The notes below the pieces were generated by a model. It saw nothing but the letters and a program-made list of their open reading frames with translations, did not search any database and was not told the DNA's origin. Below, piece by piece: positions 43,829 to 52,048 of a stretch of 64,000 nt of DNA. Position 1 is the stretch's first letter; each line of letters begins with the position of its first letter. Both the position numbers and the translations under genes were made by a program. This DNA is from Streptomyces griseoluteus (GTDB taxonomy: Bacteria; Actinomycetota; Actinomycetes; Streptomycetales; Streptomycetaceae), in contig NZ_SRRU01000002.1 in assembly GCF_004784465.1 (NCBI RefSeq), positions 310,001 to 374,000 of the forward strand. The letters are read 5' to 3'.

Positions 43829-44641
43829 GTGAAAAAGCTCTCCGCACGACGACGCCATCCGCTGGCGGCGGTCGTCGTCCTACTCCTCGCGCTGGCGGCC
43901 ACTGGGGGGCTGTACGCCGCGTTCGCGCCCGCGGGCAAGGCGCAGGCCGATGAAACCTCCCAGTCCCTGACCATCAAGGAGGGCCAGAAGCTCTACGAGG
44001 TCGGCTGCGCAAGCTGCCACGGCACCGGTGGCCAGGGCTCCTCCGACGGCCCGAGCCTGGTCGGCGTCGGCGCCGCCGCGGTCGACTTCCAGGTCGGCAC
44101 CGGCCGGATGCCCGCCTCCAGCTCGCAGATGGCTCAGATCCCGGCCAAGAAGCCGATCTACACCCAGGCCCAGATCGACCAGCTCGCCGCGTACGTCGCG
44201 TCGCTGGGCGCCGGCCCGAACGTGCCGACCAAGGAGCAGTACTCCAAGGAAGGCGCGGACATCGCCAAGGGTGGCGAGCTGTTCCGCACCAACTGCGCGC
44301 AGTGCCACAACTTCACCGGCAAGGGTGGTGCCCTGACCAAGGGCAAGTACGCGCCGAGCCTCGAGGACGTCGCGCCCAAGCACATCTACGAGGCCATGCA
44401 GACCGGCCCGCAGAACATGCCGTCCTTCCCCGACACCACCATGACGGAGAAGAACAAGAAGGACATCATCGCGTACCTGAACGCGGTCAACAGCAGCGAG
44501 ACCGAGAACCCCGGCGGCCTTGAGCTGGGCGGACTCGGCCCGGTCAGTGAGGGCCTGTTCGCCTGGATCTTCGGCCTCGGCGCGCTGATCGCGGTCGCCG
44601 TCTGGGTCGCCGCTCGGACCGCAAAGGCCAAGAAGTCATGA
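43829..44641 (+). CDS. qcrC: Cytochrome bc1 complex diheme cytochrome c subunit
   Basis: A 270-residue protein with an N-terminal signal anchor (about 13-33), two c-type heme domains with CASCHGTGG (about residue 52) and CAQCHNFTG (about residue 153), and a C-terminal membrane helix (about 243-262). Candidate axial methionines are in GTGRMPASS and PQNMPSFPD. Tethered diheme QcrC replaces the missing soluble cytochrome c and hands electrons directly to CtaC. The GTG start at 43829 comes 60 bases after ctaE. Its stop overlaps the qcrA ATG by 4 bases. Confidence 0.95.
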   Translation: MKKLSARRRHPLAAVVVLLLALAATGGLYAAFAPAGKAQADETSQSLTIKEGQKLYEVGCASCHGTGGQGSSDGPSLVGVGAAAVDFQVGTGRMPASSSQMAQIPAKKPIYTQAQIDQLAAYVASLGAGPNVPTKEQYSKEGADIAKGGELFRTNCAQCHNFTGKGGALTKGKYAPSLEDVAPKHIYEAMQTGPQNMPSFPDTTMTEKNKKDIIAYLNAVNSSETENPGGLELGGLGPVSEGLFAWIFGLGALIAVAVWVAARTAKAKKS

Positions 44642-45696
44642 GTAGCCAAGACATTCCAGAAGAGAACCTGCCCGCCGCGCAGGACCACCCGCACGGCTCG
44701 GTGAGCGTCGCGGACGAAGAGACGCCGTTCGCCGACCCGGGCATGCCGCCGCACGAGCACCGTGCGCAGGACATCGACGAGCGGGCCGCCAAGCGGTCCG
44801 AGCGCGCGGTCGCCCTGCTGTTCACGATCTCGATGCTGGCCACCCTCGGCTTCATCGCGTCGTACGTGACGATCCCGCACGACAAGTCGATCTTCGTCTT
44901 CCCGATCGGTCACATCAGCGCGCTCAACTTCGCGCTGGGCCTGACCCTCGGTGTGGCGCTGTTCTGCATCGGCGCGGGCGCCGTCCACTGGGCGCGCACC
45001 CTGATGTCCGACGTCGAGATGGTGGCCGAGCGCCACCCGATCGCGGCGGACCCCGCCACCCGCGCCCAGGTCTTCGAGGACTTCCACCAGGGAGCCGCCG
45101 AGTCCGGCATCGGCCGTCGCAAGCTGATCCGCAACACGATGTTCGGCGCGCTGGCCCTGGTGCCGCTCTCCGGCGTCATGCTGCTGCGCGACCTCGGTCC
45201 GCTGCCGCACAGCTCGCTCCGCCACACGCTGTGGGCGAAGGGCAAGCTCCTCGTCAACGTCAACACCAACGAGCCGCTGCGTCCCGAGGACGTGGCCGTC
45301 GGCTCGCTGACCTTCGCCAAGCCCGAGGGCCTGGAGGAGACGGACGAGGACTTCCAGAACGAGATCGCCAAGGCCGCCCTGATGATCGTCCGGCTCCTGC
45401 CGGAGGACATCAAGGACAAGCAGGAACTGGCCTGGTCCCACGAGGGCATCGTCGCGTTCTCTAAGATCTGCACCCACGTGGGCTGCCCGATCTCCCTGTA
45501 CGAGCAGCAGACGCACCACGTGCTCTGCCCGTGCCACCAGTCCACCTTCGACCTCTCCGACGGTGCCCGAGTGATCTTCGGCCCCGCCGGTCACGCCCTG
45601 CCGCAGCTCCGCATCGGTGTGAACGACGAGGGCTACCTCGAGGCGCTCGGCGACTTCGCGGAGCCCGTCGGTCCTGCATTCTGGGAGCGCGGATGA
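44638..45696 (+). CDS. qcrA: Rieske iron-sulfur subunit of the cytochrome bc1 complex
   Basis: A 352-residue Rieske protein with three N-terminal membrane helices (about 60-80, 90-115, 168-186). A twin-arginine motif, IGRRKLIRNT (Arg160-Arg161), stands before the third helix. The cluster ligands are in CTHVGCPIS and CPCHQSTFDL. The Streptomyces protein is a known case of Sec inserting the first two helices and Tat translocating the folded Fe-S domain behind the third; the layout here fits exactly. The 50-residue Asp/Glu/Pro-rich N-terminus is cytoplasmic. Both ends overlap neighbours by 4 bases (qcrC, qcrB). Confidence 0.96.
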   Translation: MSSQDIPEENLPAAQDHPHGSVSVADEETPFADPGMPPHEHRAQDIDERAAKRSERAVALLFTISMLATLGFIASYVTIPHDKSIFVFPIGHISALNFALGLTLGVALFCIGAGAVHWARTLMSDVEMVAERHPIAADPATRAQVFEDFHQGAAESGIGRRKLIRNTMFGALALVPLSGVMLLRDLGPLPHSSLRHTLWAKGKLLVNVNTNEPLRPEDVAVGSLTFAKPEGLEETDEDFQNEIAKAALMIVRLLPEDIKDKQELAWSHEGIVAFSKICTHVGCPISLYEQQTHHVLCPCHQSTFDLSDGARVIFGPAGHALPQLRIGVNDEGYLEALGDFAEPVGPAFWERG

Positions 45697-47330
45697 GTAC
45701 TGAAGCGAACGAAGCCCCCCGCTCGCGCGGGAAGGCGCCGGCCGGCGAGCGCGTCGCCGACTGGGCGGACGGCCGGCTGGGGATCTACTCCCTGGCCAAG
45801 GCCAACATGCGCAAGGTCTTCCCGGACCACTGGTCGTTCATGCTGGGCGAAGTCTGCCTGTACAGCTTCCTCATCATCATCCTGACCGGTGTGTACCTGA
45901 CGCTGTTCTTCCACCCGTCGATGAACGAGGTGGAGTACCACGGCAGCTACGTCCCGCTCCAGGGACAGCTGATGTCGGAGGCGTTCAACTCGACCCTGCA
46001 CATCTCCTTCGATGTGCGCGGTGGTCTGCTCATCCGGCAGATCCACCACTGGGCCGCGCTGATCTTCCTCGCGGGCATGTTCGTGCACATGATGCGCGTG
46101 TTCTTCACCGGCGCGTTCCGCAAGCCGCGTGAGGTCAACTGGCTGTTCGGCTTCCTGCTGTTCGTCCTCGGCATGTTCACCGGTTTCACCGGTTACTCGC
46201 TCCCGGACGACCTGCTCTCCGGCACCGGTGTGCGCTTCACCGAGGGCGCGATCCTGTCCATGCCGATCGTCGGCACGTACATCTCGTTCTTCCTCTTCGG
46301 CGGGCAGTTCCCCGGCCACGACTTCGTGGCCCGGTTCTACTCGATCCACATCCTGCTGCTGCCGGGCATCATGCTCGGCTTGGTGGTGGCGCACCTGATC
46401 CTGGTCTTCTACCACAAGCACACGCAGTTCGCGGGTCCGGGGAAGAAGGAGACCAACGTCGTCGGCATGCCGCTGCTGCCGGTGTACATGGCCAAGGCCG
46501 GAGGCTTCTTCTTCCTGGTCTTCGGTGTCATCGCGGTCATCGCGGCCATCACGCAGATCAACCCGATCTGGGCGATGGGCCCGTACCGGCCCGACCAGGT
46601 CTCCACCGGCGCCCAGCCCGACTGGTACATGGGCTTCGCCGAGGGTCTGGTCCGCTACATGCCCGGCTGGGAGGTCAATTTCTGGGGCCACACGCTGGTC
46701 CTGGGCGTGTTCATCCCGCTGGTCCTGTTCGGTGTCGTGCTGATGGCCATCGCGGTCTACCCCTTCATCGAGTCCTGGGTCACCGGTGACAAGCGTGAGC
46801 ACCACATCCTGGACCGCCCGCGCAACGCCCCGACGCGTACCGCGTTCGGCGTCGCCTGGGTCACGGTGTACATGATCGGTCTGGTCGGCGGCGGCAACGA
46901 CCTGTGGGCCACCCACTTCCACCTGTCGATCAACCAGGTCACCTGGTTCGTCCGGATCTTCTTCTTCGCCGGACCGGTGATCGCGTTCATCGCCACCAAG
47001 CGGATCTGCCTCGGCCTCCAGCGCCGGGACAAGGAGAAGGTGCTGCACGGCCGCGAGACCGGCATCATCAAGCGCCTGCCGCACGGTGAGTTCATCGAGG
47101 TGCACGAGCCGCTCAGCCAGGAGCAGCTCCACACCCTGACGGCCCACCACCAGTACGAGCCCGCCGAGATCGGCCCCACGGTCGACGAGAACGGGGTCGA
47201 GCGCAAGGTGAAGCCCACCGAGCGGCTCCGGGTCAAGCTGTCCAACGCCTACTACGGCAAGGACAACCAGATCCCCAAGCCGACCGTCGACGAGTACAAG
47301 GAGATCACGAGCGGCCACGGCCACCACTGA
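45693..47330 (+). CDS. qcrB: Cytochrome b subunit of the cytochrome bc1 complex
   Basis: A 545-residue subunit with about nine membrane helices. Heme-ligand histidines are in RQIHHWAALIFLAGMFVHMMR and YSIHILLLPGIMLGLVVAHL (cited in parts: RQIHHWAALIF, MFVHMMRVFF, IHILLLPG, VVAHLILVFYHKH). The quinol-site block appears as NPIWAMGPYRP in place of the PEWY of other bacteria, with TGAQPDWYMGF nearby. The long C-terminal soluble extension from about residue 430 is normal in actinobacteria. The gene closes the ctaE-qcrCAB operon and is followed by a terminator at 47358. This subunit is the target of bcc inhibitors such as telacebec in mycobacteria. Confidence 0.97.
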   Translation: MSTEANEAPRSRGKAPAGERVADWADGRLGIYSLAKANMRKVFPDHWSFMLGEVCLYSFLIIILTGVYLTLFFHPSMNEVEYHGSYVPLQGQLMSEAFNSTLHISFDVRGGLLIRQIHHWAALIFLAGMFVHMMRVFFTGAFRKPREVNWLFGFLLFVLGMFTGFTGYSLPDDLLSGTGVRFTEGAILSMPIVGTYISFFLFGGQFPGHDFVARFYSIHILLLPGIMLGLVVAHLILVFYHKHTQFAGPGKKETNVVGMPLLPVYMAKAGGFFFLVFGVIAVIAAITQINPIWAMGPYRPDQVSTGAQPDWYMGFAEGLVRYMPGWEVNFWGHTLVLGVFIPLVLFGVVLMAIAVYPFIESWVTGDKREHHILDRPRNAPTRTAFGVAWVTVYMIGLVGGGNDLWATHFHLSINQVTWFVRIFFFAGPVIAFIATKRICLGLQRRDKEKVLHGRETGIIKRLPHGEFIEVHEPLSQEQLHTLTAHHQYEPAEIGPTVDENGVERKVKPTERLRVKLSNAYYGKDNQIPKPTVDEYKEITSGHGHH

Positions 47331-47357
47331 TCCCCGCGCGCGTCGCCACGCCACGGC

Positions 47358-47394
47358 CGAAGGGCCCCGTCCGGAACACCGGCGGGGCCCTTCG
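47358..47394 (+). terminator. Terminator of the ctaE-qcrCAB operon
   Basis: CGAAGGGCCCCG / CGGGGCCCTTCG outer stem (12 bp) extended by CCGG/CCGG past a one-base bulge, 27 bases after the qcrB stop. Confidence 0.8.
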
Positions 47395-47479
47395 CCCTGT
47401 CCCGGCTGGATAGGGTGGGAGCGGGCACCCCGCGTGCCCCGGAACACCTGTTTTTCTCTCACACACCCAGGAGCGGCTG

Positions 47480-48544
47480 ATGAGCGCTGTGACCCCCGCT
47501 GGAGGCGACACCGCGGCGGGCCGTTCCTGGCCCGAGGTACTCAACGCCCTGCTGGAGGGCCGGGACCAGAGTGCCGACGCCACCGCCTGGGCGATGAACC
47601 GGATCATGCGCGGCGAGGCCACGGACGCCCAGATCGCGGGCTTCCTGGTGGCGCTGCGGGCCAAGGGCGAGACGGTCGAGGAGATCACCGGGATCGTCCG
47701 GGCGATGTACGACCACGCCAATGTGATCGAGGTGCCCGGCCGGACCGTCGACATCGTCGGCACCGGCGGGGACGGCGCCAAGACGGTGAACATCTCCACG
47801 ATGTCCTCCATCGTGGTCGCGGGCACCGGCGCGAAGGTCATCAAGCACGGCAACCGGGCCGCGTCCTCCGCGTCCGGTTCCTCGGACGTGCTGGAGCGGC
47901 TCGGGGTGAACCTGGAGCTGACGCCCCAGCGGGTGGCCGAGGTCGCGGAGGAGGCGGGGATCACCTTCTGCTTCGCGGTCAAGTTCCACCCCGCGCTGCG
48001 TCATGTCGGCGCCGCCCGCGGCCAGCTCGGCATCCGTACGGTCTTCAATGTGATCGGTCCGCTGACCAACCCGGCGCGGGTGCGGTCCCAGGCGGTGGGC
48101 GTGGCCAACCTGGATATGGCGCCGATCGTCGCGGGCGTCTTCGCCGAGCGCGGGAACTCCTCGCTGGTCTTCCGGGGCGAGGACGGGCTGGACGAGCTGA
48201 CCACCACCTCGCCCTCGCGGGTGTGGATCGTGCGCGACGGCAAGGTCACCGAGGAGGTCTTCGACCCGCGTGACGTCGGCATCGAGCTGGTGCCGGTGGA
48301 CGCGCTGCGCGGCGGCGACCCGGCGTACAACGCGATGGTGGCCCGCCAGGTGCTGGAGGGCGAGCGGGGACCGGTGCGGGAAGCGGTGCTGCTGAACTCG
48401 GCGGCGGCGCTGGTCGCGCTGGACCCGACGGAGGAGCCGCTGGCGGACCAGCTCCGGGCGGGCATGGCGAGAGCGGCCGAGTCCATCGACTCCGGGGCGG
48501 CGGCGCGCACGCTGGAGCGGTGGGTGGCCGCCAGCAACCGGTAG
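47480..48544 (+). CDS. trpD: Anthranilate phosphoribosyltransferase
   Basis: A 354-residue enzyme of tryptophan synthesis that joins anthranilate and PRPP. The PRPP loop [17 protein letters not shown] (about residue 93), [18 protein letters not shown], the metal-site region and [19 protein letters not shown] are intact. The ATG at 47480 follows AGGAGCGGCTG. It stands alone, away from other trp genes; Streptomyces often have more than one trpD (memory). A 17-bp-stem terminator follows. Confidence 0.96.
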   Translation: MSAVTPAGGDTAAGRSWPEVLNALLEGRDQSADATAWAMNRIMRGEATDAQIAGFLVALRAKGETVEEITGIVRAMYDHANVIEVPGRTVDIVGTGGDGAKTVNISTMSSIVVAGTGAKVIKHGNRAASSASGSSDVLERLGVNLELTPQRVAEVAEEAGITFCFAVKFHPALRHVGAARGQLGIRTVFNVIGPLTNPARVRSQAVGVANLDMAPIVAGVFAERGNSSLVFRGEDGLDELTTTSPSRVWIVRDGKVTEEVFDPRDVGIELVPVDALRGGDPAYNAMVARQVLEGERGPVREAVLLNSAAALVALDPTEEPLADQLRAGMARAAESIDSGAAARTLERWVAASNR

Positions 48545-48555
48545 GAGTCCTTCTT

Positions 48556-48593
48556 CCGGCGCGGCGGGGAGCGGTTGCTCCCCGCCGCGCCGG
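48556..48593 (+). terminator. Terminator of trpD
   Basis: A 17-bp perfect stem (left arm begins CCGGCGCGGCGGGG) closed by a GGTT tetraloop, 11 bases after the trpD stop. Confidence 0.8.
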
Positions 48594-48652
48594 CGTTCCG
48601 GCATCCGGACGGCGGTTGCGCCACGTGCTCCGTCCGGCTAGCTTCCTGATCA

Positions 48653-48768
48653 GGTCATGAGCGACAGCCATGCGGCCCCGGCCGGCTGTCCGGCAACCCT
48701 CCGTCCGTGGCGGGGTGCTCCGGGTGAGGACCAGGCCGTAGCCCAGAAGGTCTACGGCAAGCGCGGAC
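48653..48768 (+). promoter_or_regulatory. SAM-IV riboswitch aptamer
   Basis: The sequence follows the SAM-IV consensus in order: GGTCATGAGCGACAGC at the 5' end, then CCGGCTGTCCGGCAACC, CTCC, GGCGGGGTGCTCCGGGTGA (cited in parts), GGACC closing the outer stem with GGTC, then the 3' pseudoknot portion ending TACGGCAAGCGCGGACC. Aptamers of this class bind S-adenosylmethionine and occur in actinobacteria upstream of methionine/cysteine metabolism genes. Here the controlled gene is the class V aminotransferase at 48940. Recognition is from memory of the consensus; a covariance search would settle it. Confidence 0.85.
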
Positions 48769-48811
48769 CCCTCGAGAACCAGGGGTCCTGGTCGTACGAG
48801 GGAGCCTTTTT
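48769..48811 (+). terminator. Riboswitch expression-platform terminator
   Basis: CCCTCG (48769-48774) pairs with CGAGGG (48797-48802), enclosing ACCAGG/CCTGGT (48778-48783 with 48787-48792). The stem is followed by AGCC and five T residues (48807-48811). A mutually exclusive helix GGACCCCT (48765-48772) with AGGGGTCC (48781-48788) would act as antiterminator and uses the last bases of the aptamer, so SAM binding should favour termination. Confidence 0.7.
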
Positions 48812-48939
48812 CCGTGAGCAAGCGAATGCGCTAGGGCCGCCGAGCCCCGCCTCCGCACACCCCCTTTCACCCTTCCTCCGGTGCCGCGTCCGCATGCCCT
48901 GCGCGCGGTGACTCCGGCCTGCCTCACGGGAGTTCAGCC

Positions 48940-50295
48940 ATGTCCGTCTCCACCGCCTTCGCCCCCGCCCCCGCCGCCACCGACGTCGTCCCCGCCCCAC
49001 TGCCGGTGCTCGGCCGGGACGTCCGCGTGCCGCTCGTCACCGGGGGAGAGGCCGGCTACGCCGCGCTCGACTACGCCGCCAGCGCCCCCGCGCTCCAGCG
49101 GGTCTGGGACGACGTCGCCGCCTACGCCCCCTACTACGGCAGCGTGCACCGGGGCGCCGGGCACCTCTCGCAGCTCTCCACCGAGCTGTTCGAGAACGCC
49201 CGCCGCACGGTCGCGGAGTTCCTCCACTGCCGGGACGACGACCAGGTGGTCTTCACCCGGTCCACCACGGACTCCCTGAACCTGCTGGCCCGCGCGCTTC
49301 CCGCCGGGTGCGAGGTGTACGTCTTCGAGACCGAGCACCACGCCGCGCTGCTGCCCTGGCGCAAGGCCGACGTGACCTTCCTGGACGCCCCGCACAGTCC
49401 CGGGGCGGCCGTGCGCACGCTGGAGCGGGCCCTCGTCGGCCGGGACACCGCGCGCCCCGCCCTGGTCTGCGTCACCGGTGCCTCCAATGTCACCGGCGAG
49501 GTGTGGCCGGTGCGGGAACTGACGGCCGCCGCGCACGCCTTCGGGGCGCGGATCGTGCTGGACGCCGCCCAGCTGGTGCCGCACCAGGCGGTGAGCGTGC
49601 GCGAGCTGGACGTCGACTGGATCGCGTTCTCCGGGCACAAGCTGTACGCGCCCTTCGGCTCCGGGGTGCTGGCCGGGCGGGCCGACTGGCTCTCCGCCGC
49701 CGAGCCGTACCTCGCGGGCGGCGGCGCCAGCCGCACGGTGGCCCGGCGGGCCGACGGCTCGGTGGCGGTGGAGTGGCACGAGGGCGCCGCCCGGCACGAG
49801 GCGGGTTCCCCCAATGTCATCGGCGCCTACTCGATCGCCTCGGCCTGCCGGGCGCTCGCCGAGGCCGGCCCCGAGGTGCTGGCCGCCCGTGAGCGGCACC
49901 TGCTCGGGCTGCTCCGCTCGGGCCTCGCCGAGGTGCCCGGGGTGCGGGTGCTCTCGCTGTTCGGCGACGACGCCCCGCGCGTGGGCGTGCTGTCCTTCGT
50001 GGTGGAGGGCTGGAACAGCTCCCACCTCGCCGCCGCGCTCTCAGCCGAGTACGGCATCGGTGTCCGCGACGGCCTCTTCTGCGCCCACCCCCTGGTGCAC
50101 GCCCTGCTCGGCACCGGCGCCGCCGGGCAGGCCGGCTGCGGCACCGGCACCCTGAACGCCGTCCGCGTCAGCTTCGGCGCGGGCACCCCGGACGAGCACG
50201 TGACCCGCTTCGTGACAGCGGTCCGTGAACTGGTCACCAGGGGCGCCCGCTGGACCTACCGCACGGAGAACGGCCGCTGCGTCCCGGAGAGCTGA
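48940..50295 (+). CDS. Class V aminotransferase-fold PLP enzyme under SAM-IV riboswitch control
   Basis: A 451-residue PLP enzyme of the NifS-like class V fold. It has YAALDYAASAPALQRVWDD (substrate-side N-terminus), VVFTRSTTDSLNLLA, FETEHHAALLPWR, the aspartate in IVLDAAQLVPHQAV and the PLP lysine in WIAFSGHKLYAPFGSG. It lacks the SSGSSC-type mobile cysteine loop of true cysteine desulfurases; the corresponding region reads VRDGLFCAHPLVH. Its reaction is therefore uncertain. Control by a SAM-IV riboswitch points to sulfur amino-acid metabolism, for example desulfuration or transamination in the methionine/cysteine network. The ATG at 48940 follows ACGGGAGTTCAGCC. Confidence 0.85.
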   Translation: MSVSTAFAPAPAATDVVPAPLPVLGRDVRVPLVTGGEAGYAALDYAASAPALQRVWDDVAAYAPYYGSVHRGAGHLSQLSTELFENARRTVAEFLHCRDDDQVVFTRSTTDSLNLLARALPAGCEVYVFETEHHAALLPWRKADVTFLDAPHSPGAAVRTLERALVGRDTARPALVCVTGASNVTGEVWPVRELTAAAHAFGARIVLDAAQLVPHQAVSVRELDVDWIAFSGHKLYAPFGSGVLAGRADWLSAAEPYLAGGGASRTVARRADGSVAVEWHEGAARHEAGSPNVIGAYSIASACRALAEAGPEVLAARERHLLGLLRSGLAEVPGVRVLSLFGDDAPRVGVLSFVVEGWNSSHLAAALSAEYGIGVRDGLFCAHPLVHALLGTGAAGQAGCGTGTLNAVRVSFGAGTPDEHVTRFVTAVRELVTRGARWTYRTENGRCVPES

Positions 50296-50323
50296 GCCGG
50301 GGCCGGGCGGCCCGGAGGCTCGA

Positions 50324-50352
50324 CCCCGTCGGCCGGCGTCGGCTCGACGGGG
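50324..50352. terminator. Probable terminator after the aminotransferase gene
   Basis: CCCCGTCG pairs with CGACGGGG around a 13-base loop, 28 bases past the stop. The rest of the 238-base gap to 50533 shows nothing else that I can name. Confidence 0.5.
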
Positions 50353-50533
50353 GAGAGGAACGGCGGCCTGGCCGATACCCAGAAGCCGCCGTCGGCCTGG
50401 CGGCGGCCCGGTCATCCGGCAGCGGCCGGACTCCGACGGGCTGCCCCGGCGCCCGGTGGGACACAGGGCCCGGCCGGACGGCCGCCGCGGGCGGGACCCC
50501 GGCGGCGCCGAGCGGGACCGCGCGGCCGACCCC

Positions 50534-50815
50534 CTAGCTGTCGAGGCCGATGGCGAAGGCCGCTTCCAGGTCGTGCTGGGAGTAGGTGCGGAAGGCGACG
50601 TGGGTGTCGGTGCCCTCCACGCCCTGGATCTTGCTGATGCGGCCGGGGATGACCTCGGCGAGGTCCTCGTGGCGGGCCACGCGGACCATGGCGATCAGGT
50701 CGTAGGTGCCGGTGACGGAGAAGACCTCGCTCACGCTCTCCAGCGCGGCGATCTGTTCGGCGATCTCCGGAATCCGGTCCACGCTGGTCTTGATCAGGAC
50801 GATCGCGGTGATCAC
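50534..50815 (-). CDS. Stand-alone Lrp/AsnC effector (RAM) domain protein
   Basis: A 93-residue protein consisting only of the C-terminal ligand-binding domain of Lrp/AsnC regulators: MITAIVLIKTSVDRIPEIAE, ESVSEVFSVTGTYDLIAMVRV with the glycine turn, and GVEGTDTHVAFRTYSQHDLE (last two cited near full family form). No helix-turn-helix is present, so it cannot bind DNA itself; such proteins may sense amino acids or form mixed oligomers with full regulators. The GTG at 50815 overlaps the stop of the rhomboid gene by 4 bases. Confidence 0.88.
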   Translation of the reverse strand: MITAIVLIKTSVDRIPEIAEQIAALESVSEVFSVTGTYDLIAMVRVARHEDLAEVIPGRISKIQGVEGTDTHVAFRTYSQHDLEAAFAIGLDS

Positions 50816-51582
50816 GGCTGGTTCTCTCCCTTGGACGCCGTAGCCGGGGCGGGCCCAACTCTAGCCTCGCCCGGCCCGTCCTTCTCGCCCTGCTTCCGCC
50901 CGTACCTGAGCCAGGCGTAGCCGAAGCCCAGGCAGAAGCCGATCACATGGGCGAGGTAGGCGACGCCGGGACCCTCGGGCGCGCGGCCCGCGGCGTACCA
51001 CTGCAGGCCCGCCCAGAAGGGCAGCACCACCCAGGCCGGGAAGCGCAGGGGGAGGAAGAAGAGGAACGGGAGGAGACTGGTGACACGGGCCCGCGGAAAG
51101 AGGTGGAGGAAGGCGCCGAGGACCGCGGAGACGGCCCCCGAGGCGCCGACCAGGGACTGCTCGGAGTCCGCGTTGGCCAGCGCGTACCCGAGCAGGGCGA
51201 GGTAGCCGCAGCCGACGTAGAAGAGGGCGAACTCGACGCGGCCCATCCGTTCCTCGGTGAGCACGCCGAAGACGAAGAGGAACAGCATGTTGCCGAGCAG
51301 ATGTACCCAGCCCCCGTGCACGAACAGCGCGGTCACCGGGGTGAGCGCCTCGCGGACCGGCTCCGCGAGGAGTCCGGCCGGGATCACCCCCCAGTGCCGG
51401 AAGTACGCCCGCTGCGCCGCGAGCAGCGCGTTCCCGGTGCCGTACGTGTGGGCGAAGCCGGAGGCCGGACCCAGCAGGAAGATCAGGCAGCACAGGGCGA
51501 TGAGGCCGTATGTCAGCGGCGCCGGGGTACCCCGGACCGCCCTGACGGTCCGGGCGGCGGTCGTGCTCCACTCTCTGATCAT
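50812..51582 (-). CDS. Rhomboid family intramembrane serine protease
   Basis: A 256-residue protein with six or seven membrane helices. It has LFVHGGWVHLLGNMLFLFVFG (cited in part: HGGWVHLLGNMLFLF), the catalytic serine Ser148 in VGASGAVSAVLGAF, and the catalytic histidine His212 in LAHVIGFCLGFGYAW. All rhomboid signatures are intact, so it should cleave membrane-protein substrates. The ATG at 51582 (MIREWSTTAAR) is preferred over an upstream in-frame start at 51657. It is cotranscribed with the RAM-domain gene and divergent from the zinc-ribbon gene. Confidence 0.93.
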   Translation of the reverse strand: MIREWSTTAARTVRAVRGTPAPLTYGLIALCCLIFLLGPASGFAHTYGTGNALLAAQRAYFRHWGVIPAGLLAEPVREALTPVTALFVHGGWVHLLGNMLFLFVFGVLTEERMGRVEFALFYVGCGYLALLGYALANADSEQSLVGASGAVSAVLGAFLHLFPRARVTSLLPFLFFLPLRFPAWVVLPFWAGLQWYAAGRAPEGPGVAYLAHVIGFCLGFGYAWLRYGRKQGEKDGPGEARVGPAPATASKGENQP

Positions 51583-51745
51583 GAATACAGAGCATGACGT
51601 AACCGGACGCAGTGGTACAGACCGCCTCGCCGCTTCGGACAGGCGGGCGGCGAACACCCGGCAGGCCGTAGGGTTACGGCCACACGCGCCGGGGTTCCGG
51701 CGCGTTCAGTCCGCCAGACGCGACGAGAAGGAAGCGAGCTGCGCC

Positions 51746-51985
51746 ATGACGGTTCCTCCGCCGACCGCCACGACACGCTGGCGCTGCACCCTGTGCGGCA
51801 ACCTCACCCGGTTCGACGTGACCCGTTCCGCCAAGACCGTCGAGTACGTCCACCTCGACCTGGCCGGGGAGCCGACGGTCGAGGAACGCGAGGTGGTCAG
51901 TGAGACCATCGAGTCGGTCCGCTGCCGCTGGTGCAACGCGGTGGACCAGGTGGAACTCGTGGACAGGCCGGGCGCCGCCTCCTGA
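51746..51985 (+). CDS. Small zinc-ribbon-like protein
   Basis: A 79-residue protein with two cysteine pairs, WRCTLCGNLTRFDVTR at residues about 11-26 and VRCRWCNAVDQVELVD at about 57-72. These flank an acidic linker (GEPTVEEREVVSETIES). The spacing is that of a zinc ribbon. The ATG at 51746 follows GAAGGAAGCGAGCTGCGCC. No function is known; I recall conserved copies next to the NYN-domain gene in Streptomyces. Confidence 0.8.
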   Translation: MTVPPPTATTRWRCTLCGNLTRFDVTRSAKTVEYVHLDLAGEPTVEEREVVSETIESVRCRWCNAVDQVELVDRPGAAS

Positions 51986-52048
51986 GGGCGGGGCGGTCCG
52001 CGCGGGATCGGACAGATATCGGGCATGTCGGGCATTGGGGTGTGAAGG

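Larger units (their letters stand above)
48545..48939 (+). other. Non-coding region: trpD terminator, then SAM-IV riboswitch leader
   Basis: A 395-base stretch without a gene. In order it holds the trpD terminator (48556-48593), the SAM-IV aptamer (48653-48768), its intrinsic terminator (48769-48811), and a 128-base untranslated segment before the aminotransferase start. That segment contains two very short frames: 48814-48834 (GTG start, six codons) and 48894-48911 (ATG start, Met-Pro-Cys-Ala-Arg). Confidence 0.7.

Noticed and set aside
48657..48911. 84-codon frame starting inside the SAM-IV aptamer
   Set aside because: It overlaps the structured aptamer and terminator, has no ribosome site, and would be an accident of the RNA sequence.
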